Assembly: GCA_036897095.1 (NCBI GenBank) | Contig: JAYMSP010000066.1 | Location: 1 to 64,000 of the forward strand | Source of the DNA: Plantago elongata | Taxonomy: Eukaryota; Streptophyta; Magnoliopsida; Lamiales; Plantaginaceae | Length of the DNA stretch: 64,000 nucleotides | Direction of reading: 5' to 3' | Translations under genes and position numbers: made by a program | The notes under the pieces: model-generated | Database searches by the model: none | What the model saw: only the letters and a program-made list of their open reading frames with translations | What the model was told of the DNA's origin: nothing | Shown here: positions 14,106 to 25,427 of the stretch, in pieces | Layout of the letters: each line of letters opens with the position of its first letter | How positions within the stretch are numbered: position 1 is the first letter of the stretch

Positions 14106-15263
14106 AAAATATAAATTGATATTGTGATGTTATCCGAAAGGGCAAGAAGGGAAGGAGAGATGAGGAGAAATAAATAGAGGTCTAGATGGTTGGGAAGTGA
14201 GTGGAGTTAATGATGATGAGATTGGGCATTAGGACAAAGAACGAATGGAAAGAATTTAGGTGAGCTGTTCGTTCGTCGGTTCTCGTTCACATTCGAAATT
14301 CTAACGATGCTACAGAGTACAGATCAAATCAACCTTATATACTTGAAACGTCCTTTCTTCCACAAATGATGAAACTTATCTCTTCACAATTGAATTTCAC
14401 AATCTCACCTAACCTAAACTAAACTAAACAGTATATTATCTTTCATTTCTTCTTTGCACACGTGATTAGTACAGAGGTGCATAACAATTACATATGATTG
14501 GTATATAATTTGAGTGGTCTTTTTTAATTGAAATTGATTTTTTTAATAAAATGTTCGATTTAAGTGAGGTGATGGCCACTCCAACGATACAATAAATAGG
14601 GCCTTGTTCACTATTAGTCTATTACTAGTACATTATAAAACAGATACGAATGACAACACAACACAACTCTTGTTTATATAGACCCACCTAAACGGCTTCC
14701 ATTCCGTCTGTGGGTATGCGATCTCTTGGAGAAAGACAGAAATCGACTCATCACAGTTCTCCAGCTAGACTACTTTCAGACGCATCACGCATACACATAT
14801 ACTATATAATTATATATGAGACTCTGTAATGTTACTTGAAGTAGTGGTCTTTTTCAAACTACATCAAAAGCTAGAGATTTTCAATTTTCATAGATAAGTC
14901 CAACCTAGTCTTGGTTATGAAATTATGGGTCTGCATCAATCTTAAGTTCCGATTTCTCATACTTCGAGCTATTTTAGTACGTACCAGAGTGATTAATCTG
15001 GAGGAGGAATAATATATGTACATAGATGGTTAGCTAGCGATTATGTACCTTTTTCGTTTCAAGGAAAAAAGTTATTTATCTCTATATGAGATATTAAGTA
15101 TTTTTATTTTATTTTTATACTAATAACCTTATATTACTTAAGCCAAAGCTGCAGGAAAGTGTTGCACACCTTCCGGTATAATTCGGGGTGTTTTAATGTA
15201 CATATCGATATTAACAAAATTAGCTAACCACACGGGACAGCTATTCCAGATCTGCGTAATAAT
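14106..15263. other. Spacer, nothing recognised
   Basis: Only AT-rich sequence without a supported gene. No repeat shared with the rest of the window was found here by eye. Confidence 0.5.
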
Positions 15264-15264
15264 C

Positions 15265-15725
15265 TACCTAGCATTCATAGATGTACTACTAGCTATTACA
15301 TTGCCGTCTAAAACATTAGAGTGTCCACTACTAAGTTTAGCTAAAATGTCTGCACATCTGTTGGATTCCCTGTAGATGAAGTGCAACTCCCATAGAGTGA
15401 AGCATCTAAGTAGTTGATGTATTTCCCCCACCAAATGTGCATCCATATCATCATTGTTGCCTCCTGCCTGCAAATACAATTCCAAACATAGAAAGAGTGA
15501 GTTTGTATTTCAAGGGATGAAATATTTAACTGTAAGGCATTATATAATCCAGTCTTAAGAGCGACTAGCTCCGCAGTATTGTTGTTTGTAATCCCTAAAT
15601 GTGCACTTATTGCTCGAGTGAAGGTCCCATCTTATTTTCTGATATTCCAGCGTTGCATGGGCTTGCTAACGCAGAGCCATCAACATTCAAACAATAAGGT
15701 AGATTCGATAGAGGCTTCCAAACAC
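15265..15725 (-). pseudogene. RNase H domain remnant, LINE-type (RVT_3)
   Basis: Read on the minus strand, fragments of a plant RNase H-like domain appear in order. They are WKPLSNLPYCLNVDGSAL near 15690, then NNTAELVALKTGLYNALQLN near 15550, then a C-terminal piece with LHFIYRESNRCADILAKLSS near 15350. These match the RNase H domain found at the end of plant L1-like LINE polyproteins and in related host copies. The pieces lie in more than one frame and the expected TDS aspartate is replaced (THS), so the domain is dead. No reverse transcriptase remains nearby. Confidence 0.65.
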
Positions 15726-15759
15726 AATAGATTATTCTACGATAACCTACGTTGCTTAT

Positions 15760-18090
15760 GGGAAAGTTATGTAGTTTGTAATTGTAAGGTTCGACAAATT
15801 TCCTCGCCATTTTTTTCTGAATTTAATAAAATATTAATTTTATTATTTCACACGAGCGAAAATATTTCGTAAGAAAGTTGAGTCGAATTTATAAGTTTAA
15901 CGCTGAGCAGATTCGACGTTAAAATGGAATTTAGTTATTTATTAATAAAATAATAATAAAAATAATAAAATAAAAATTATTTATTTTATTTTTTCAATGG
16001 CTCGAGAACGACTTGAAAAGTGTCCGGGAATAAATTTTTCATTTTTCCAAATTTTATTTGCGAGTCGTTTGGAAGCCAGAACGATTCAGTTGTATATAAT
16101 AGCAAAAAGATCAAGTTACCCCTAGCTCCCTCTTTCCTTTTATTTCAAGTGAGGGTATTTCCGTCATTTCGATATCATCATCTTCTTCCCCAAAGCGTTT
16201 GAGCAGTCTGTTCCTTCACGCCGCCTGTTCCTCCATTGTTACCGAGCAAAACTGAAATCCCCCGTGCCCAAGTTGACCTGCCACGCCAAGCGGTGCCATT
16301 CTCTGCGCCAAGACCGCCCGGATCTCGTGCCGATCCGCTCCATCCTATCGCTCCGTTCACGAACCCATTTCTTCCTCACTTTCTCCGGTCAACAATGGCA
16401 TCTCCTTCGCCTCTATGCTAACCGACCACCTCGAGCCGCCATTGCACGTGGATCGAACATAGAATGAACGGTGGAGGGAGAAAGGACGTAGCAAGAACGA
16501 GTGCGGGAGAAGCAATGAACGTGGTCGATTCCCGGCTGTCGTTTCCACCGCCACCGGCCAGCTCCACCGTCCATCTCCGGCTATAAATAGCCTCGAGCTC
16601 TCACCAATTTCACTCACACCATATCCAGTTATTAGTAATTGTTATACTGTTGGTCTGTTACCTGTTGTAGTGTCAACTGGCCGTCGACAGTAGGTTAATT
16701 GCCGCTGGTCGTGGACTGTTATTTAATTAGATTAGACTGTATTTTGTTAACTTTTGTAGACGTCGACTTGCCGTCGACTAGGAAACTGGAATATAATATT
16801 GTTTAATGGTATTATACTGTTAGAACAGATATTGGTTAAATACTGTTAAAGGTTGAAATATTGCTGGACATACTTGTCGTCTATAGCTGAATTTATCTGT
16901 TAAAAGTCGTACCGGAGATGATTTTTTTGGAAATAAAATAACATGTCGGATTTAATTTCAAATAAAATAATATTTTTCGAGGGACTAAATAATTTTAATA
17001 AATCATTTAAAATTTAAGAGTTAAAGTTTATTAAATAGTGTCGAGTATATTAACCGTCGATTATCACTAAAGTGTCGTATGTTCTATAGTGAGTATAAAA
17101 CGCGGGTATTAAATTGATTCTTCATACGACATAAGCCTTTATAGAGTTAAGAATGTACGCGTCGTCAGTTAAACCATTTTAGGAAAGTGTCAGGAGTCTT
17201 TTAAATTATTTAGAACTGAGATTAAGTAGTATTGTTGATTTATTTGATTATCAGGAATTTCGAAGTCACCTGACGTGCAAAATATCTACGGTGAGTGATT
17301 ACGAGCTTTCGGCATCCGGCCCTGGGAAAGTTTGTTACTGTTCATTCCTCGCATTTTCAATTCCTGTACCCCTTTATCTGCCTGACTGGCTAAACTCGAC
17401 TGCGACTACTGACGACAACGACCAATTCCGACTCGTTACCGATTTAGATTCTAACTGTATAAACTTTAGACGATCCGTACTTAGGAATACCTGACCTGTA
17501 TTGACTTAACATTTTATTACCCCAATTGCTGATTAATAATGTATACCAAGTTCCGTCTATTGATCCTGCACCCAATTCAGATTACTACATCGTATAAATT
17601 ATAGATGACTTGTACTTAGGATACACTACCTGTTGTGACTTAACATTTTATTGCTCCAATTGCTGATTCCTACTATACACCGAATCATGTCTACTGATCT
17701 TGTTATTGATTATGTTCACCGACACTATTACTGAACCTGCATATTACTCATGTTCACTGCTCCTCATGCATTGCATTGCACGAACTGTTTTCATTGAAAA
17801 AGCAACCGCACACTGTTTTCTGAAAATTTGGGAAACCGTCCTGGTCGACATTGTCGACATACTGTTACTGCAAAGCGTCCTGCATCGCTATCTTTTCGGG
17901 CTATACTGACTGTACAGCCATCAAACGGTCTGGATTTTATGAGTTGTGACGGGTTGTGCCTGTCGTGAATCAACTCCACGCGCAGTCACGCTGCTATTGA
18001 TGAGACTGCAACCTGATCCGTTCGGTCTAGCCCAAGACAGTTACTATTTGGTATTGTAAATCTGGCACCTTTCATGTTGTATAAACTGAC
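15760..18090 (+). mobile_element. Possible solo LTR or other non-coding retroelement fossil
   Basis: About 2.3 kb with no coding capacity. It holds a GC-rich block (16190-16620), a TATA box in GGCTATAAATAGCC near 16580, many CGTCGAC-type motifs, and a segment near 17250-17330 (GACGTGCAAAATATCTACGG, then GCATCCGGCCCTGGG) of the kind I associate with long LTRs of plant Ty3/gypsy elements. Blocks at about 17450-17570 and 17580-17700 are diverged copies of one another. Borders, family and whether it is a solo LTR are uncertain, and no flanking target duplication was found. Confidence 0.35.
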
Positions 18091-19289
18091 TGACTGATAT
18101 TGATTTTTCCATTATTTATAACTTTCTGATCAGCAAGTGTGTTGAATAAATGATACATGAATAATTATTTAAGGTGAACCCTAGATCAAAATATATGGTA
18201 GGATGGTATGACTAAGATAATTATTTAAGGCCAACCCTATATTACCCTATATTCCACGTTGATAGACAGTGAATTGAATAAATGATACATGAATACCCAC
18301 TTTAATATGGTAATATGGTATTATGTCGTCACTATTTACTAGTTTAATTAGTTGTTTTAAAAATGTAAGTACTCATTTAATAGAAAGGGCATGTAATTAT
18401 CCGGCCCAAAATTGACTATCATATGAATGAGATGCATGGTGCATAATATTTAATTTTTCACGATATAGTGTTTTACATAAATGGTTTCGATTGGATTCAT
18501 TGGATCGTTACACATTAATAACTTCACGACTATAATATCATCTAACAACTTACTTATTTAATTTTTAAAATTTAAACTCAGTTGTCAATTGTAATTGATA
18601 CAACCAAAATTTTATTTTGACTATCCCAATTCAATTGGATAATTAGTTGAAAAAATAATTGTGTTAGACTGAATTTTTAACCTCCTTCTACACACCTACA
18701 AAATCTTATATAATTGTATTTTTACTAACCTTAAATTTTAATAACTCAATTATAATTTATTCAATATTCATCAATTTACCCTATTAAAATCAGTTTCATT
18801 ATAATTCCGCTTCAAACAACCCATTATATATGATTGATGTTCCGACTCCGAAATAACTTTAAAAAATTATGGACATTTTAATTTAAAATTTTAATTTAAG
18901 ACAGTTCGTAACTATTTAAAATAAAATTCCAATTAAATTTACTCGATTAAAATTAATTATTTATTAACTCAATTAAATTTTTTTCCAAACGATTCTATTT
19001 TATTCATTTGGTTGCTATATAGTGACCGTTAAAAGCCTAATAATAAAGGGGGAGGGGGTTGGCTTCATGATTGGGAATAACCTGACACAATGTCATCGTC
19101 ATCATGATTTTCTCCTTTTACACTTTTGGCCACGCCTCGATCATGCAGAAAGGAAATTTAGACCCCAAAAGCGCTTCATTTTGAAGACCAGACTAAAAAA
19201 CGAAAAATAAAGTAAATTTTACTTTTGTACTTGTAGTTCAAAAGACTGAAAATGTCTTGCAGAAGCCAGGTGTGTTACTTCCGAGGTAT
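18091..19289. other. Spacer with a short local repeat
   Basis: Near 18145-18300 the phrases GAATAAATGATACATGAATA and AATTATTTAAGG recur within about 150 bp, which suggests a small local duplication. The rest is AT-rich with no supported gene. Confidence 0.45.
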
Positions 19290-19541
19290 GATTTATATTC
19301 GACTTAAATGCCCTGATTTAAATATTTGAATAATAATCAAAATTGTAATGTGAGTGTTAAAATTGTGTTTGGTATAAAATTGTAATTGGATAGGGTATTA
19401 TAGGTTTGTTATATAGGTAGAGAAAAATGTTGCTACTGTAGAGCCATTTCAATTTTCGGCATTTAAATGTCATAACAAACATAAAATCCCCAAGTAGCAT
19501 CCAAATGGACATTTGGATGCTACTCCAATCAGCCCCTCAGT
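19290..19541 (-). mobile_element. Tourist-like MITE, copy B (inverted)
   Basis: Read on the minus strand it begins AGGGGCTGATTGGAGTAGC and follows copy A at 11171-11425. Shared interior blocks on the plus strand include TAATTGGATAGGGTATTATA and AGAAAAATGTTGCTACTGTA. The end near 19290 is more eroded. Opposite orientation to copy A is consistent with independent insertions. Confidence 0.55.
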
Positions 19542-19904
19542 CTTCATCAACCTAGTTTAGTTAAGATTTTATTCCAAATATATTATTTAAGATACTAACA
19601 TTTTAGATACAATAAAATAAAATTGATCAATTTAAATAGGGACGGACGCAGACAATTAATTGAAGAGTAGCGATATTATAAAAATATGTGTAATGTAATA
19701 TTAAAATTTATTAATATGTTAATTTAATTTAAATATATATTAAATTAAATAATCTTTGGTGATAACAAATTTTAATGAAAAATGAAATGTTTTTATAACG
19801 TTTTTTTTCTAAAATACATTACATAAGATTGGGCAAAACAAAAGGTAATTGGGTGAGGGATAATTTTTTTGGATGAAAATGGAAAATAACTCTTAAAATT
19901 ATAT

Positions 19905-20105
19905 TGAAATATTACATAAGAATAGAAGAAGAAGAAGAAGAAATAAAGAAAAAAAATATATTGAAAGTGAAAAATATTACCTAAGAACAGAAGAAGAGAG
20001 AAAAAAAATAAATAAAATTTTACATAAGAATAGAAGAAGAAAGAAAAAAACAAGGAACATATTACTTAAGAATAGAAGAAGAAAGGAAAAAGAACAAGAA
20101 AAAAA
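19905..20105. repeat. GAA-rich tandem repeat
   Basis: Four or so units containing TTACATAAGAATAGAAGAAG or close variants recur every 40-65 bp, with (GAA)n and poly-A runs between them. This is a degenerate minisatellite. The open frame on the opposite strand is only its phenylalanine-rich shadow. Confidence 0.65.
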
Positions 20106-20329
20106 TTGCCCAACAAGATTCAATCCTCTGACATGCAAACACTTATGATGCACTTAACACTCAACATGAGTCCAATCAGCCGAAGTTCATATTTATTTCA
20201 CTTAATCGCAATATTGTATAGATACCGTACTAATATTTGTGTATGAGGATATAATGGTAAATTCACATTAAAATCGAGGGGCAACCAACGATTGCTGCCC
20301 ACTGCGCCAACGTGGGTTCTTCCCTGAAT

Positions 20330-21372
20330 TTGGGTACACTACTGCAACCACACTTCTAATTGAACAATTCCGATCGTTTCCGATCAAATTGATTACGTTA
20401 CCGTCAGACGTGCGATTTTCCTTCCAAATTTATATTTGACCCCTATTTGACTTGCATTTTTGTATTTAAAATTCAAATACGGAACACATGTCGCGTCCAC
20501 GTTAATTCTCGGTATAAACTGTGCAGTATATATTATAAAATAATTTAAAATATTATGAAAAATATTTTTAAAATTATAAAAAATTTATTTTAATTACATA
20601 CTTTTGTTAGAAAATTAAAAAAAATTAAAATCGCATTAGCTATAGAGCTCTCATATTCTGACAGTTGACTCGTATTTGACTTGAATTTTAAAAATTCAAA
20701 TTGAAATACGGAACACGTGTCACTCTCTTGTAATTTATGGGTATAAAATGTTTAATATAATTAAAAAATGATGTTGAAAAATATTTTTAAGAATATGAAA
20801 AAAACATTTTACATTTTATTATATATAAACGAAATAAATAAATAAAAAATAAATTTAAAAAATACAATTTGCTACAATAAAAAAAGACGAATTACTTACA
20901 AAATTCAAAGACCCAAATGAAGGTTTGTTGTAGCAAATTGCGTTTTAAAAATTTTGAATTTTTTTATTAATTTTAAATGTAATAAAATGTAAAATATATT
21001 TTTATATTCTTAAAAAATATTTTTAAATTTTATTAAACAATTTATACCTATAAATTATTTAATGCGATTTTAATTTTTTTATTGTTTGTGAAAATATGTA
21101 AATTTTTTATTGTTTGTAATTGTAAAAAATGTAAAATAAATTTTTATAATTTTAAAATTATTTTATAATTATAATACACAATTTATACCAAGAATTAATG
21201 TGGAAGCAACACGTGTCCCATATTTAAATTTCAAATACAAAAATATGAGTTAAATACGGGGCGAATACGAATTTGGAGAAAAAATCGCACGTCTGGCGGC
21301 CACATCATCAATTTGATCGGAAAATCGATTGGAGTTCCTCAATTGAACGGGTGGTTGCAGTAGTGTAGTCAA
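20330..21372. mobile_element. About 1 kb foldback element with long inverted arms
   Basis: The left end (AATTTGGGTACACTACTGCA, about 20327-20346) matches the reverse complement of the right end (AATTTGACTACACTACTGCA, about 21353-21372). The arms continue inward for several hundred bases: for example AGACGTGCGATTTTCCTTCC near 20407 against AGACGTGCGATTTTTTCTCC on the other strand near 21290. The centre is also inverted (ACAATTTGCTACAATAAA near 20865 against TTGTTGTAGCAAATTGC near 20930). The whole element is close to one long, imperfect hairpin. No coding frame is present. The family could be a Mutator-like foldback or a large MITE. Confidence 0.65.
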
Positions 21373-21510
21373 ATTGGTCACTCTCACTTTAATATATCTA
21401 AAGTGGCACAGTTTCACTCTAGTGTACCTAAAATAAAATCCCCCCAACCCCTCGTTTACAACATTCAATTGCGTTTAAAAAATCCATTCACTTCAAAATA
21501 CCAACTTCTA

Positions 21511-22042
21511 AGACCATTCCCAATAGGTTAGGTGGATGGCCGTGAATAGTTACGGTTATTTGCGATGACCACTCTAATGATTACTGCAGGTGAAAATCTT
21601 ATCCAATGGGTCATCCGGATGACCATGAATAGTGCTATTTTATGTTTCTCTTTTGTATATTTTTTTGACATGTTTAACATATTCTAAGGTGTTTATAAGT
21701 AAAAATTAATCAAATCGTATATTTAAAACTAATTTTAAAATTTATTTTATTAAAGTCCAAGTACATGCACGTTTAATAGTTGTAAAATTAAAATAATCAA
21801 AATATAGTCAAGATTGGTCTTTATTTGTAGAAAACGAAAAATTATGAAAATCGGTATAATTTTATATTTTCATATTATATATTTAATAAATTAGAAATAA
21901 AAAATAAAAAATGTATATAAATGGGGTGGGCCAGCTCAAATTATTTAATGGTCGAGTGGCCATTCAAGGGTGAAGAGTCGAGTTTCAGCTGTTTCACCCC
22001 ATTGGCCGGCCGAACCGACGACCACTTCCATGAGAGTGGTCT
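21511..22042. mobile_element. MITE of about 530 bp, family unresolved
   Basis: The left end reads AGACCATTCCCAATAGG and the right end, on the minus strand, AGACCACTCTCATGGAAG. Such inverted ends on a short non-coding element match common plant MITEs with GACCATYCCCAAT-like termini. Inside are GAATAGT-type blocks and an AT-rich core. The flanking duplication is unclear. Confidence 0.5.
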
Positions 22043-23639
22043 AAAGTAATCACATTTTGAAATGGTAAATGAAACTTGAATTTTTAAATTTATCAGAATT
22101 CAATTTAAAAATGGTGGAGCATTAATATTAAAGATTAGATTCCATAATTCTCTACAAGTTTGAGCTTTTAAATCAGATAAAATTCTATCATAATATCAGG
22201 GCCTCAGACACACGCCACTTAGATTCGAATCTCCAGAGAGACAATTTCCGCTCCATATTAAATTCCACTCGAATGACCTCCCTAAATAAGTTAAAATTAA
22301 CCACAAATACGAAGGGTGGTGGAGTATTAATATATATGACTAAATTTTATAACAATAAAAAAAAATCCACTATTTCATTAACTTAACTGTGTCGATCATT
22401 TCATTTCCATTACCTATGAGTTGTACGTCAACTATGTTTCTGCTATGGAGTCAATATTTATACTGTGTGGCCACACATTTTTGTATAATTGTTGAAATAA
22501 TCCCATGAGTTAATTAAGCTAATGATTTGCATGCAATCATCACTGAATTAGACATTTCGGTGTCAATGCTACTTAGCTAGCTCACCAATACATATAATAT
22601 AGGTATTCAATTCATTATTTACCAACCTAATTAATGTCACAACATTTCCAATCTCACATTCACAACAGGTAAATTAGAAAAATCAAATATTTCACACACA
22701 AGTACATATACATACATACTTGATGTTAATCGGATCTGAATATTATTCGGCATGACTAAATTTGAAGATTAGCTCCTAATTAAGATGATTAATTAGAAGT
22801 ACCCGGCCAGAAGAATGGCACGATGAATCTTTAAAAGTGACAATGTATAGCTGCTAGGGGCGTGCAAGCATGCATCTGTACTAAATTAGCTAACTCTACT
22901 TGATCATTGTTTAAAGGTTAGTTTATATTAATATACTAGCACCTTAATATACTACACTACCTTTTTTCTAAAAATGTGATCATATTATATACTCTAGATT
23001 CCAGAAACTATCTTTTCGGCTTTAGATCGATCCGCTCTTTTTCTATGCATGTTTTGGTGGTACAAGATTCCACGGGTAGGTTTATAAAAAGACATAAAAC
23101 CATGCTCTTTTTCCAAACCAGCTATATTGATATATGTATACCGCTTGAGTGGCTAACTTTCCATTTAAATTGAACATTTTAGACATAAAAAATTTAATTT
23201 TAATTGAAAAAATTCACTCAAATTATATACCGATGAGTCCCTCGGTCATATGGATCAAATGACATTTTCTAATTTCCTTTTATTTCAGATCATTACTTAT
23301 TAGACATATCACTATGTAAAGGGGCTAAAACTAAAAGTATAGTGAGCATTATAACGTATTAGAAAATTTTTACTAAACTATCAATTGGATACATATGTAT
23401 ATGATATATGATATATGAAATATGATATATTAATTGTAAATATAACTAATTTGATATTTAAAACTATTAATTTATACAATATCCATTTATTTATTGAATG
23501 TAGGTATAGGATTTAAGTGTTATTATCCTAACTTTTATAACTAAAAATATTAAATTCAATTAAAACAAAAATATTCAAATTCGATCACAAATCGTTCGGT
23601 GATGTTTAAATGGTAGAAGACACATGGAGGTGATGAATA
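22043..23639. other. AT-rich spacer, nothing recognised
   Basis: No gene or RNA gene could be supported. Short runs such as ATATGATATATGAAATATG near 23400 are simple AT-rich repeats. Confidence 0.5.
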
Positions 23640-24055
23640 GTTTGAGCCTTTCAGGTTGATGGAGAACGAAATTTGTCAAAATTAAGCCTTGACGAATAAT
23701 TGTTTGATTTGGACGTGGGGCCGAAGTTTTGTGACCAGAAACGACGTTCTGAGCAAGACTCGTTGCTTTGCGATGACGCACGACGGATTTCGGCAATCCG
23801 ACATTGACTGGAGGGTTAAAATTGCATTTTTATAATTTTAGGGGCTTATTTGCAATTTCTGAGAATTTTATTAGACTGGGTAGGTTAGTATTATGACGTT
23901 TTGGTAATTTTTCTTTTTTATTTTAGAGTTAGGGATGATGATTTAGAGTATTTAAGCTTTGTCAGACACTATTCATAGACAGATTAATTTGATTGAAAAA
24001 ATTCTGAGGATTTTTCTCAACAATCGTTCTTGTCCACGCACGATGCATCACAGGT
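23640..24055 (+). mobile_element. LTR-like fossil repeat, copy 2
   Basis: It matches 12725-13058 in the same orientation (GTATTATGACGTTTTGGTAA, GGGATGATGATTTAGAGTA, CTTTGTCAGACACTATTCAT). TATA-like and leader-like parts occur in the same order. It is most simply a second fragment or solo LTR of the same family; no internal retroelement domain lies next to it. Confidence 0.4.
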
Positions 24056-25427
24056 CTGTATGTATGGAATGATAACTTGAACATGCTTAGAGATTTGAGC
24101 TTAATCATTATTGTTCTCTCATCACAAACCATCTTGGCAGGCCACAAAAGACTGACTTTAAATTGAACTACCACTACTATAAGAATGGCCACATTATTAA
24201 TTAAACCAAGTGTTCAACAGCTTACCTCAAATGGCTGCTAAAGGATGGAGCCCAACCTCCAAAACCAAGACCATTGGCTTTCCTTTCGAGTAGTCTGCTT
24301 TAAAAAGGGCTCAATATAAACGGTATATCTTCGAATTAAAGAAAAGATTCCCCTGACATTGCAATTATAATAAAAAATATTATTGTAATAAAAAATATTA
24401 AAAATTTCTATTAATGATATATTTACTTGGTCGCACGATAAATAAATTTCATCACAAATAAATTTGTGATATGTGAACTTTCTTAATAGAGTATTATTAT
24501 AATATTTTGTCAATTTAATTTGTTAAAGAATTTAAATTAATTTATATATATACACGGTATAAAATATGTTTTGAGAAGTGATCGAGTCAACTTCAACTCC
24601 GATCTGAAGTAAAATGGGAAGCGCCGGGCAACACTGGAGATGTTGCGCATGCTAGTGCATAGAGTGCAATGGCACGTTAATTGCGAATTAGAATTATTAC
24701 TTGGTATGCGTAAATCCAAAGCCAAAATGAAATTTATGTCACGTTTGCACACTCTACAGAAATGCGTCAATTTGTTCCCTCATATTATTGAGAAGACATT
24801 GACTACACTTTTTGTCAGTTATTATCACCTTGCCCTTTTCCTAAATCATGCCTATCTCATCATAATCGAAATTTTCATCACCAAAAGTTGTCAAAACATT
24901 ACTACTTGATAACCAATTATTGCTAAGTTTCATTTCATACACAGATGTGACAAGTATACTCATGTCGACAAAATAAAATACTCGAGACTAAGCGCCTTTC
25001 ATAATTAGAATTAAAAGTTTATATAATTTAAGGGCCCTATAATTTAAATCTCTTTCACAATTGTACAAATATTATAAGATATTTATAATTAACATGATAA
25101 AACGAGATCATACAACATCTATTTGAGGATTCCTCTTCAACACAAAATTGATAGTGATGATTCACTCCATCCTAATGATAACAAGGCATAAGCTATATAT
25201 CTTCAATATAGATTTACAAGAAGTGGAAAAATTGATGATTGGGCTTGGAACATGCTGCTAGTAGATCGATGAGCTGGGCTTCCGTATTGGGCTGACTGGA
25301 AATAAAACATTGAGCCCAAACTAAACATTCACAAGCTACCACGCATCCACATCCACAATAATTGTGAGTCTTAAGCAATGGTACTATGATCACCCACCCT
25401 AGGTCCCCCGTATCGGGCGCTCACTAC
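24056..25427. other. Spacer downstream of the kinase gene
   Basis: The right part, up to about 25427, should hold the 3' UTR of the kinase gene on the minus strand. Otherwise it is AT-rich and without a supported gene. Confidence 0.45.

Noticed and set aside
19793-20053. 86-codon phenylalanine-rich frame on the minus strand
   Set aside because: It is the complement of a GAA-rich minisatellite and has no domain.
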